DNA from: Paraburkholderia oxyphila NBRC 105797
GTDB taxonomy: Bacteria; Pseudomonadota; Gammaproteobacteria; Burkholderiales; Burkholderiaceae
Length of the DNA stretch: 64,000 nt
Assembly: GCF_000685075.1 (NCBI RefSeq)
Contig: NZ_BAYD01000009.1
Coordinates: 1 to 64,000 of the forward strand
Reading direction: 5' to 3'
Position 1 is the stretch's first letter. The number at the start of each line of letters is the position of its first letter. This document shows positions 57,089 through 64,000 of this stretch, piece by piece. The position numbers and the translations under genes were made by a program. The notes below the pieces were generated by a model. That model saw only the letters and a program-made list of their open reading frames with translations. It did no database searches and was not told the origin of the DNA.

Positions 57089-59935
57089 TCACTTGCCGGT
57101 CGCCGACGACGCGCGGCGCCGCGCCGCCGCCGGACGCGCAGCGCGCGTCGAAGCAGGTGCGCTCGCTGCGGCACGGGCACGCCGCGCGGGCGCCGTCTTC
57201 GCTGCGGCTTTCGCTTCCGGCGCCTCCACGGCATGCGCCGTCGCTGCCGCGTTCACCTTCGCGGGCGGACGAGCCGCGCGCCTGGGCTTCGCAGCCGGCG
57301 CGGGCGAAGGCGTCTCTGCTACGGCGCGCTTTGCGGCTCTCGTCCCTGCCGTTGTCTTTTTCACCGCGGCCGCCCCCGTTTCCGGCGTCCCACCCGCATT
57401 GCCAGCGCTGCCCGAGGCATTGCCAGCGTTGCCCGAACCGCCTGCACTGCCCGCCGTGCCGCTGCCCGGCGGCGGCGGCAACGGCTCCTTCTCGCTGCCC
57501 GGCTCGACGCCCAGCACGCGCTGAACCTCGGCGAAACGTTCGGCGCGCCCGCCGTCTAGCGGCGCATAGGCCGTCGCGACCTGATACACCACCGAAAGCA
57601 GCAGTCGGCGCGTGCGTGTGTCCTGCACCAGTTCGGGAAGCGCTTCGATGGCGGCATTCGCGTCGAGCTGCACGATCGCGCCCTGGCGGCGCGCCGATTC
57701 CTTGAGCTCGGCGATGCTCGGCTGCCGATCGCCCATGTATTCGCGCGCGAGCTCGCGCATGCGCTGGAACGGACGATACTGCACCACGTGCATCTCGTCG
57801 GCGAGGTAGGCCATGATGCGCATGAACGCGTCGACGAGCGTGCCCTTGTGCACGTGCTCGCGCGCGGCGCGCAGGCGCTGCTGCGCAAGCTCCTTGCGCA
57901 GCGCCGTGAGCGGCGGCGCGACCGGGTCGAGCGGCGTATTGGGCGTGACGCCCACCCACGCCTGCACCCAGGGCGCCGTGTAGACGCCGTAGAACGTGCG
58001 TTCGACCCATGCGTCGCGCGCGTCGCGCCAGGCATCCCACGCGCCTTCGATGCTCGCCGACACCTGCTTCTCGATCAGCGTGAATGGATTGTCGGGCGCG
58101 GCGGGCAAGCGGTGCGCGCGCACCGCCTCTGCCACGGCGGGCAGCACGCCGAGCGCCGGGTTCGCATCGCTGAATACGCTGCGCTCCACGCGCGACGGAT
58201 GCGTCTCGCGCAGCAGATGCGCCGAAAGCGCGTTGCTCGACGCGCGCACGAACGGCGAGACATACAGGTCGTAGAGCCGCTGATTGTTCTCCGCGAAGCG
58301 GCGCACCACTTCGAATGGCTGCTCGTCGTCGCGGCCGTCGTCGAGCGCGAGAATGTCGTCGATGGTGCGGCGCTCGAAGCGGATCTCGTAGCGCCCTTCG
58401 AGCGCTTCGAGCCGGCCGGCTTCCGGCGTCGAATCGGTGATCTTCGCTTCGTAGAGGCCCGGCGGCAGCACGTCGATCAGATCGAGCGCAGAAAACAGTT
58501 CGGTGTGCTCCTTATTCGCCACGCTCGCCGAAACGAAGATGCCCAGGTGCCCCACCTTGTCGTGCAGGCAGTAGACGATCACCTGCTCGTTGGCGACGAT
58601 CTCGTCCACGCTCGCATAAAGATCGGGGATCCAGTTCAGCGCCTGCTGCGGCGGCGTGATGTTATCGCCCCACGAGGCGAGCACGATGATCGGCGTGCGG
58701 ATGTTGCGCAGGTCCACCGGTGCGCGCGCATGCTTCGCGTAGACCTCGTTGCGCGTGAGGTGATTGCCGACGAACAGGTTCTGCACGATCCAGTCGATCT
58801 CGGCGCGGTTCAGCTGATAGTGGCCGCCCCACCAGCGCTCGAATTCGAGAAAGCGCTCGCGCTCCGTATCGACCTTCGCGTAGAGGTTGTAGAGCTTGCC
58901 CCAAAACGTGTTCGCCGGATTGAGGTTCTCGAAGTTCGTGACGAGATGCGCGCCGTCGAAGCGGCCGTCGCCGAGATCGGCGGCGAGCGACGACATCCAC
59001 GAGCCACCCAGCATGCCGCCCGAATAGCGCATGGGATTCTTGCCGAGCACGCCGGCCCAGTACGAGAGCGGCGAGCCCGCGAGCATGAGCGGGCCGACCA
59101 GCGCGGGCGCGGACGCCGCGACGAGCGCCGCGGCCCAGCCGCCCTGGCAGTTGCCGATCACGAAGGGCAGCCCGTCCGCGTCGGGGTGCAGCTCGCGCAC
59201 CTTGCGCAGGAACACGATTTCCGCTTCGCCGACCGACTGGATCGTCTGCGTTTCGGTCGGCAGCGGGAAGAAGGTCACGAAGTAGCACGGATGGCCCTTG
59301 CGCAACGCGATGCCCACTTCGCTGTCCATCTTGAAGCCCGCTATGCCAGGGCCGTGCCCCGCGCGCGGATCGATCACGACGAACGGGCGCATGCGCGCGT
59401 CAGTACTCACGCCCGCCTCGGGGTTGATGCGCAGGAGCGCATAGTTGCAGGGATCCTTCAGCTCGCTGCCATCGACGATCACTTCGTAGTCGAACGCGAG
59501 CACCGGCGGCATGCCGGCCTTCTCGTGCATGTAAGTCTGGTTGCCGCGCTCGCGCAGCACGTCGAGGAACAGGACGCTGCGCTGCAAGGCGTCGAACAGG
59601 TAGTCGAACAGCGGCTGGATCGCGGCGGGCGCCGACGCGGGCAGCGCAGGGATGGCGGGCATGGAGGCCGCCGCCGAGGGTTCGCGCGTCACGTTGAACG
59701 CGGCGAACGGCGCCGCCGCCGACGAGAACGCCGTGTTCAGCGCCGAACTGAGCGACGATTGCGCGGCCCCGGCGGATTCGGCGAATGCATCTGCCAGAGG
59801 CTGAAAGGGCTGAAACGGCTGGAAAGGCTGAAAGCCCTGGAACGCCTGCAGCGGCCAGAGGGGCCAGAACGGAGAGGGTGCAGAAGTCGGCGTGGAATCG
59901 GACGAGAGCGCAGGCGAGAAGGCGGATACTGCCAC
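57089..59935 (-). CDS. Large DUF3141 (PHA-synthase-like) protein
   Basis: A 948-residue protein. It has a Phe-Gln-Pro-rich N-terminal stretch (about residues 30-50), an alpha/beta-hydrolase core with Cys263 in VIGNCQGGW (the lipase-box cysteine seen in PHA synthases), SWGDNITPPQQALNWI and VGHLGIFVSASVANKEHTE later in the core, then helical DUF3141 parts to about residue 820. The last 125 residues are low-complexity, rich in Ala, Lys, Arg and Pro (AKPRRAARPPAK type), like histone H1 or PhaM tails. It may bind DNA, granules or acyl groups. The GTG at 59935 follows AAAGGAG; earlier ATGs lack sites. Divergent from pta-ackA. Confidence 0.87.
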   Translation of the reverse strand: MAVSAFSPALSSDSTPTSAPSPFWPLWPLQAFQGFQPFQPFQPFQPLADAFAESAGAAQSSLSSALNTAFSSAAAPFAAFNVTREPSAAASMPAIPALPASAPAAIQPLFDYLFDALQRSVLFLDVLRERGNQTYMHEKAGMPPVLAFDYEVIVDGSELKDPCNYALLRINPEAGVSTDARMRPFVVIDPRAGHGPGIAGFKMDSEVGIALRKGHPCYFVTFFPLPTETQTIQSVGEAEIVFLRKVRELHPDADGLPFVIGNCQGGWAAALVAASAPALVGPLMLAGSPLSYWAGVLGKNPMRYSGGMLGGSWMSSLAADLGDGRFDGAHLVTNFENLNPANTFWGKLYNLYAKVDTERERFLEFERWWGGHYQLNRAEIDWIVQNLFVGNHLTRNEVYAKHARAPVDLRNIRTPIIVLASWGDNITPPQQALNWIPDLYASVDEIVANEQVIVYCLHDKVGHLGIFVSASVANKEHTELFSALDLIDVLPPGLYEAKITDSTPEAGRLEALEGRYEIRFERRTIDDILALDDGRDDEQPFEVVRRFAENNQRLYDLYVSPFVRASSNALSAHLLRETHPSRVERSVFSDANPALGVLPAVAEAVRAHRLPAAPDNPFTLIEKQVSASIEGAWDAWRDARDAWVERTFYGVYTAPWVQAWVGVTPNTPLDPVAPPLTALRKELAQQRLRAAREHVHKGTLVDAFMRIMAYLADEMHVVQYRPFQRMRELAREYMGDRQPSIAELKESARRQGAIVQLDANAAIEALPELVQDTRTRRLLLSVVYQVATAYAPLDGGRAERFAEVQRVLGVEPGSEKEPLPPPPGSGTAGSAGGSGNAGNASGSAGNAGGTPETGAAAVKKTTAGTRAAKRAVAETPSPAPAAKPRRAARPPAKVNAAATAHAVEAPEAKAAAKTAPARRARAAASAPASTRAARPAAARRRASSATGK
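59798..59845 (-). repeat. 9-bp coding repeat (Phe-Gln-Pro) in the DUF3141 gene
   Basis: A short array encoding FQPFQPFQPFQPL in the N-terminal region of the DUF3141 protein. It resembles phasin-like or granule-binding hydrophobic repeats; function unknown. Confidence 0.8.
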
Positions 59936-59959
59936 GAGACGAATCTCCTTTAACGGGGC

Positions 59960-59988
59960 GCGCGGCCCCGCGGGAAGCGGGACCGCGC
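59960..59988 (-). promoter_or_regulatory. Stable hairpin next to the DUF3141 ribosome site
   Basis: On the minus-strand RNA the arms GCGCGGTCCCGC and GCGGGGCCGCGC pair over 12 positions with one G-U wobble and a five-base loop. It ends eight bases before the AAAGGAG ribosome site of a roughly 250-nt leader, so it could affect translation or mRNA stability. Confidence 0.55.
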
Positions 59989-60195
59989 GGCCAACGCGGA
60001 TGGCGTACGCGCGATGCATGGCGCGCATCGCGGGAACGGCACGCGGGTCGCGCGGCTGCAGCACCCGCCGTCATGCGCAACGGCGGGCCGCAGCAAGAAA
60101 TAATGGGCGAAAGCGCGGCATGAAGGCGCCGCACGCGCGCAGCACGCAAGTGGCAGGCGAACGCGCGCGGCAGTCATGCTGCACCGCAGTATTCC

Positions 60196-60224
60196 AATCT
60201 AGGCAGGGCTGGGCGCAATGTCAA
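60196..60224 (-). promoter_or_regulatory. Sigma-70 promoter of the DUF3141 gene
   Basis: On the minus strand TTGACA (60219-60224), 17-bp spacer, TAGATT (60196-60201), a near-consensus housekeeping promoter. The start of transcription would be near 60189, leaving a leader of about 250 nt. Confidence 0.8.
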
Positions 60225-60523
60225 GGCGGGCCGGATCGCGCTAACGCGTTATGGCGCCATGATCGCGCGTCGGCGTGAAGCCGGCGTGACAGAAAAGGCG
60301 CCTGCGTGCCGCCCCCGGCCGATGCGCGGGCGATGCATCCTGAATGACTTGGGCAGAACGTCGGAGACCGCCAGCGGCGGCTGTGCATTTTGCGGCCGGC
60401 GCCCCACGCGCTGGACTACACTGTTAGCGCATTGCGCGCCGCAGCATGACGAACATGACGATGTAAAGGCGCGCCGCAGCGCACCCGTGGTTCAGCTTGC
60501 CTTGCATGGAATGGACAACCGAC

Positions 60524-61465
60524 ATGACTGCAACGCCCGACAAGTACTCTGCCCTGCTGGCCCGCTGCGCGGGTCTCGCGCCCGTGCCCACCGCCGTCGC
60601 GCATCCGTGCGATGTCTCGTCGCTCACAGGCGCGCTCGACGCCGCCAACCTCGGCCTCATCGCGCCGATCCTGGTCGGCCCCGAGGCGAAGATCCGCTCG
60701 GTGGCACAGGAAGCCAGGCTCTCGCTCGAAAACGTCACGATCGTGGACGCACCGCATAGCCACGCCGCCGCCGAGCGCGCCGTGCTCGCCGTGCGCGAGG
60801 GCGAAGCCGAGCTGCTCATGAAAGGCAGCCTGCATAGCGACGAGCTGCTCCACGAAGTGGCCCGGGGCACGAGCGGCCTGCGCACGGAGCGCCGCCTCTC
60901 GCACGTGTTCGCGATGGACGTGCCCACGTATCACAAGCCTCTCTTCATCACCGACGCTGCCGTCAACATCTTCCCGAAGCTCGCCGACAAGGCCGACATT
61001 GTGCGCAACGCCATCGATCTCGTGCAGGCGCTCGGCATCGCCACGCCGAAGGTGGCGATTCTCGCGGCGGTCGAGACGGTCTCGGAGAAGATGCCCTCGA
61101 CCATCGATGCGGCCGCTCTGTGCAAGATGGCCGAACGCGGCCAGATCACCGGCGCCCTCCTCGACGGCCCGCTCGCCTTCGACAACGCGATCAGCGCCGA
61201 GGCCGCTCGCATCAAGGGCATCGTCTCGCAGGTCGCGGGCGACCCCGACATCCTGCTGGTGCCCGACCTCGAAGCGGGCAACATGCTCGCCAAGCAGCTG
61301 ACCTTTCTCGCCGGCGCGGAAGCGGCCGGCATCGTGCTCGGCGCGCGCGTGCCGATCATCCTCACCAGCCGCGCCGACACGGTGCGCGCACGCATCGGCA
61401 GCTGCGCGATTGCCGTGCTGCTCGCGCACGCGCGGCGCGCGCGCAAAATCGCGGAGGCCCTGTGA
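60524..61465 (+). CDS. pta: Phosphate acetyltransferase (short type)
   Basis: A 313-residue phosphotransacylase of the short Pta/Ptb family. It has SLTGALDAANLGLIAPILVG, GEAELLMKGSLHSDELLHE, RRLSHVFAMDVP and GALLDGPLAFDNAISAEAA, all typical of the family, with no N-terminal DRTGG domain. It interconverts acyl-CoA and acyl-phosphate. The acyl group could be acetyl or butyryl; pairing with ackA suggests acetyl. Coupled to ackA by a four-base overlap. The upstream ATG at 60497 is possible but has no better ribosome site. Confidence 0.92.
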   Translation: MTATPDKYSALLARCAGLAPVPTAVAHPCDVSSLTGALDAANLGLIAPILVGPEAKIRSVAQEARLSLENVTIVDAPHSHAAAERAVLAVREGEAELLMKGSLHSDELLHEVARGTSGLRTERRLSHVFAMDVPTYHKPLFITDAAVNIFPKLADKADIVRNAIDLVQALGIATPKVAILAAVETVSEKMPSTIDAAALCKMAERGQITGALLDGPLAFDNAISAEAARIKGIVSQVAGDPDILLVPDLEAGNMLAKQLTFLAGAEAAGIVLGARVPIILTSRADTVRARIGSCAIAVLLAHARRARKIAEAL

Positions 61466-62724
61466 CTGCAACCCCGGCTGTCCCCTCCTCCCCGCCTCAC
61501 GCCCTGGACGAAGGCCATATCGTGCTCGTCGTGAATGCGGGCTCGTCGAGCATCAAGTGCTCGGTGTATCGCGTGGTCGACGATCCTCACGTGGAAGGCG
61601 GCGCGCGCGCGATTCATGGCGCGGGCGGCCAGATCGAAGGCATCGGCGTGGCGCCGCGCGTGGTGGCGCACATGGCCGACGGCCGCTTGATCGTCGACGA
61701 GAAGTTTCCGCTCGCGCAGGTCGCCGACCACGACGCCGCGTTCCGCCTGCTGCGCCTCGTGCTCGCGGTGGGCCTGCGCGACAAGCCGCCCGCCGCAATC
61801 GGCCACCGCGTGGTGCATGGCGGCGCGCAATTCAAGGACGCGGTGCTCATCGACGACAAGGTGATCGAGGAACTCGACGCGCTCACGCCGCTCGCGCCGC
61901 TGCACCAGCCGCACAATCTCTCGGCGATCCGCGCGGTGCGCACGGCCGCGCCCGAGCTGCCGCAGGTGGCCTGCTTCGACACGGCCTTTCACGCGGGCAA
62001 CGACATCATGGCGCAGCTCTTCGCGCTGCCTTACCGCTACTACGAAGAAGGCATCCGCCGCTACGGCTTTCATGGCCTCTCCTACGAGTACATCGCGCGC
62101 CACCTGCACGTGGCCGCGCCAGACATTGCGCGCGGCCGCGTGGTCGTCGCGCATCTGGGCAACGGCGCGAGCCTGTGCGCGATGAAAGACGGCAAGAGCG
62201 TGGAAACGACGATGGGCCTCACCGCGCTCGACGGCCTGCCCATGGGCACGCGCTGCGGCGCCCTCGACGCGGGCGCGGTGCTGTGGATGATGGCGCACGA
62301 CATGGGCCACGACGAGATCGAGAAGCTGCTCTATCACGAGTCCGGCCTCAAGGGCCTCTCGGGCGTGAGCAGCGACATGCGCGAGCTGCTCGCGAGCGAT
62401 AGCGCGCGGGCGAAGCTCGCCATCGACTTCTACACGTACCGCATCGCGCAGGAAGTGGGCAAGCTCGCCGTGGTGCTGGGCGGGCTCGATGCGCTGGTGT
62501 TGACGGGTGGGATCGGCGAGCACGCCGCGCCGATTCGTGCGCGGGTGTGCGAGCGGCTCGCGCCGCTCTTCGGCATCGCACTCGATGCGGCGGCCAACGA
62601 CGCCGGCAAGGAGCGTGTGAGCTCGCGCGAGAGTCGCGTGCCGGCCTTCGCGATCCGCACCGATGAAGAAGGGATGATCGCGCTGCATACGGCGCGGCTG
62701 CTGCGCGAGGCGTTGCGGCGTTGA
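61462..62724 (+). CDS. ackA: Acetate kinase
   Basis: A 420-residue acetokinase. The nucleotide-binding start VVNAGSSSIKCSVYR, GHRVVHGG, ACFDTAFHAG (catalytic region), HLGNGASLCAM and the C-terminal LTGGIGEHAAPIR are intact. It makes ATP and acetate from acetyl-phosphate, or the reverse. The start is a GTG overlapping the pta stop, with a GGAGG ribosome site. Together pta-ackA let the cell gain ATP from acetyl-CoA when respiration is limited; in Burkholderia such genes often sit near PHA-synthase-like genes in a low-oxygen-induced locus, which I recall but cannot check here. Confidence 0.95.
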   Translation: MTATPAVPSSPPHALDEGHIVLVVNAGSSSIKCSVYRVVDDPHVEGGARAIHGAGGQIEGIGVAPRVVAHMADGRLIVDEKFPLAQVADHDAAFRLLRLVLAVGLRDKPPAAIGHRVVHGGAQFKDAVLIDDKVIEELDALTPLAPLHQPHNLSAIRAVRTAAPELPQVACFDTAFHAGNDIMAQLFALPYRYYEEGIRRYGFHGLSYEYIARHLHVAAPDIARGRVVVAHLGNGASLCAMKDGKSVETTMGLTALDGLPMGTRCGALDAGAVLWMMAHDMGHDEIEKLLYHESGLKGLSGVSSDMRELLASDSARAKLAIDFYTYRIAQEVGKLAVVLGGLDALVLTGGIGEHAAPIRARVCERLAPLFGIALDAAANDAGKERVSSRESRVPAFAIRTDEEGMIALHTARLLREALRR

Positions 62725-62850
62725 AGGGGCTGCGGTGCCGCATCGAGCTTGCGGCGCTGCCCGCGTGCGGCCTGAGCAGGCAAACGCGAAGCGAACCTGA
62801 GTCGAGGTCCGATCAATCGCGAGTGAGCCTTGCGCCTTGCGCCTTGAGCC

Positions 62851-63501
62851 TCAGGCGAACCTCAAGCGATCGTTCACGCTGAACGGCACGTCTTCCGCCA
62901 CGTCGCTCGCCGTGTGCGCGTCGTGCTGCGCATCGTCGCGCAGGCGCCTTGGCGCTTCGCAATGCACGAGCGTATCGATGAAATACTTCGCGCGCGGCCA
63001 CGGTCCGAAGCCGGCCGACGTGTTGATGTGCCCCGCGTCGCCAAGGTTCACGAATGCGCTGCCCAATTGCTGCGCGAGGCGCTGTGCGCCCTCCAGCGGC
63101 ATCCAGGGATCGGTCTCGCTGCCGACCAGGATCGAAGGCACGTGAAGACGCCGCGCCTCGAAGGCACCGGCGAAGCGGAATTTCTCCGGGCTCGCGGGCG
63201 CGACCAGCAGCACGCCCGCCACGTCGGCGGCAACGAGCCCCTGCTGCAGCGCATGCGCCGCCACGAGGCAGCCGAAGCTGTGCGCCGCAAGCAGGAACGG
63301 CCCGCGCTCGCGCGCGAGCAGCCGAGCGAGCGCACGGCTCCAGAGCGCCAGATCGGGGGCGTCCCAGTCGTCCTGCTCCACGCGCAGCGAGCGCGCGAAC
63401 TGGCGCTCGAGCCAGCTCTGCCAATGTGCACCTTCACTGCCGTGCAGGCCCGGCACGGTGACGAGTCTGGGCGGCCAGCGGGAAGAGGCGCACGAAAGCA
63501 T
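62851..63501 (-). CDS. RBBP9/YdeN-family alpha/beta hydrolase
   Basis: A 216-residue serine hydrolase: VTVPGLHGSEGAHWQSWLER at the start, nucleophile Ser75 in AAHSFGC, acid in GSETDPWMP and base in LGDAGHINTSAGFGPWP. These motifs mark the RBBP9/YdeN family, compact esterases or peptidases of uncertain substrate. Start at 63501 with a GAGGA ribosome site. It ends in the gap after ackA and is separated from ghrA by a divergent arrangement. Confidence 0.88.
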   Translation of the reverse strand: MLSCASSRWPPRLVTVPGLHGSEGAHWQSWLERQFARSLRVEQDDWDAPDLALWSRALARLLARERGPFLLAAHSFGCLVAAHALQQGLVAADVAGVLLVAPASPEKFRFAGAFEARRLHVPSILVGSETDPWMPLEGAQRLAQQLGSAFVNLGDAGHINTSAGFGPWPRAKYFIDTLVHCEAPRRLRDDAQHDAHTASDVAEDVPFSVNDRLRFA

Positions 63502-63714
63502 GATTTTTTCCTCGCTTCGACGGGACGTGAACGGATTGTGATCCGCGGCCCGCGCGCGCCGAACCAATTTTTTTTGCTTTGCTTTTTCGCGCCCATCCAG
63601 GTTGCCGCGCCGCACCATCATGGCAGGGTTCGCGCGGAGAAAGCCCGGCGGCCTCGGGCATGAAAAAGTAGAATGTGCCGAACATGCTTTCAATCCGCAG
63701 GGACACGCCGCACG

Positions 63715-64000
63715 ATGAAAATTCTGTTCTGGCTCCCGCAAGCCGACGCCTCCGCCTGGCTTCACGGTCTCGCACGCGCCTTGCCCGGCGCCGAGCTGCG
63801 CGAATGGCAGCCCGGCGATACGGCCCCCGCCGATTACGCCGTGGTCTGGCATCCGCCGCGCGAGCTCTTTGCCGCGCGCAAGGGCCTGCGCGCGGTCTTC
63901 AATCTGGGCGCGGGCGTCGATGCGATCCTCGCGCTCGAACGCGACCATCCGGGCACGCTGCCCCAGGACGCGCTGCTCGTGCGTCTCGAAGACTCGGGCA
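63715..64000 (+). CDS. ghrA: Glyoxylate/hydroxypyruvate reductase A, N-terminal part (runs off the window)
   Basis: The first 95 residues of a 2-hydroxyacid dehydrogenase. MKILFWLPQADASAWLHGLARALPGAEL, VVWHPPRELFAARKGLRAVFNLGAGVDAIL and PQDALLVRLEDSG match the GhrA N-terminus; the NAD(P)-binding domain is beyond the window. It would reduce glyoxylate or hydroxypyruvate. The start has an AGGGA ribosome site. Confident as a D-2-hydroxyacid dehydrogenase; GhrA subtype less certain. Confidence 0.85.
   Translation, partial: MKILFWLPQADASAWLHGLARALPGAELREWQPGDTAPADYAVVWHPPRELFAARKGLRAVFNLGAGVDAILALERDHPGTLPQDALLVRLEDSG

Larger units (their letters stand above)
59936..60523. other. Divergent intergenic region between DUF3141 and pta
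   Basis: This 588-bp stretch holds a sigma-70 promoter for the DUF3141 gene (60196-60224), the leader hairpin at 59960-59988, and the upstream region of pta. I saw no Fnr/Anr-type TTGAT-N4-ATCAA site. The pta promoter is not clear. Confidence 0.6.

Noticed and set aside
60060..60520. Fnr/Anr box controlling DUF3141 or pta
   Set aside because: No TTGAT-N4-ATCAA or close variant was seen despite the expected low-oxygen role.

Overview
The window is a 64 kb piece of a high-GC betaproteobacterial chromosome, most likely Paraburkholderia/Burkholderia or a close relative. This rests on gene content: a methionine synthase split into two genes, DUF3567, DUF1840 and DUF2917 family proteins, a PhaM-like granule protein, a large DUF3141/PHA-synthase-like protein beside pta-ackA, and gene orders such as dacA-dat-DUF493-lipB-lipA and birA-coaX. 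No rRNA, tRNA, CRISPR, prophage or insertion sequence was recognised. About 60 genes can be supported; most are housekeeping or transport genes.

Layout. 1-1.4 kb: glnK-amtB (ammonium sensing and uptake) behind a textbook sigma-54 promoter, then ubiK. 1.6-2.9 kb: comM (YifB), broken by an internal deletion that removed the Walker A region and shifted the frame. 3.3-4.6 kb: a lipoprotein and a TlpA-like thioredoxin. 4.7-9.8 kb: the C4-dicarboxylate module dctD-dctB-dctA, with a second sigma-54-type promoter in front of dctA. 10.1-13.1 kb: tauABC (sulfonate uptake). 13.3-20.6 kb: lipA, lipB, DUF2917/LysR pair, DUF493, D-amino-acid aminotransferase, D,D-carboxypeptidase, hydrolase, [2Fe-2S] protein. 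20.8-26.0 kb: a five-gene MCE/Mla-type lipid-transport cluster (permease, ATPase, MCE protein, lipoprotein, VanZ protein). 26.0-26.5 kb: an intergenic region with two copies of a 60-bp repeat rich in DnaA-box-like sequence. 26.5-30.3 kb: birA, coaX, small membrane protein, rfaE2 and a diiron ferritin-like protein. 30.8-37.4 kb: patatin, phaM, enoyl-CoA hydratase family, amino-acid-type binding protein, FAH-family hydrolase and IclR regulator. 37.5-50.8 kb: DUF3108 protein, hydrolase, DUF3567, split metH, small basic secreted protein, DUF1840, argS, SPOR protein, dsbA and SDR. 50.9-56.1 kb: DppA-like binding protein, a toxin-antitoxin locus whose PIN toxin is internally deleted, two surface-polysaccharide genes and a small His/Arg/Trp-rich secreted protein. 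56.1-62.7 kb: fabI-like gene, DUF3141 protein, pta, ackA. 62.8-64 kb: RBBP9-type hydrolase and the start of ghrA.

How the parts work together. Two loci are predicted to be under sigma-54 control (glnK-amtB by nitrogen status, dctA by DctB/DctD). The 56-62.7 kb block links acyl-CoA/acetyl-phosphate/acetate conversion with a granule-type hydrolase and an enoyl-ACP reductase. The MCE cluster is a self-contained phospholipid trafficking unit. The most notable irregular features are the comM deletion, the toxin remnant beside an intact antitoxin with a palindromic operator, and the DnaA-box-like repeats upstream of birA. I did not find a convincing entirely new multi-gene system; the findings list says what is worth checking.
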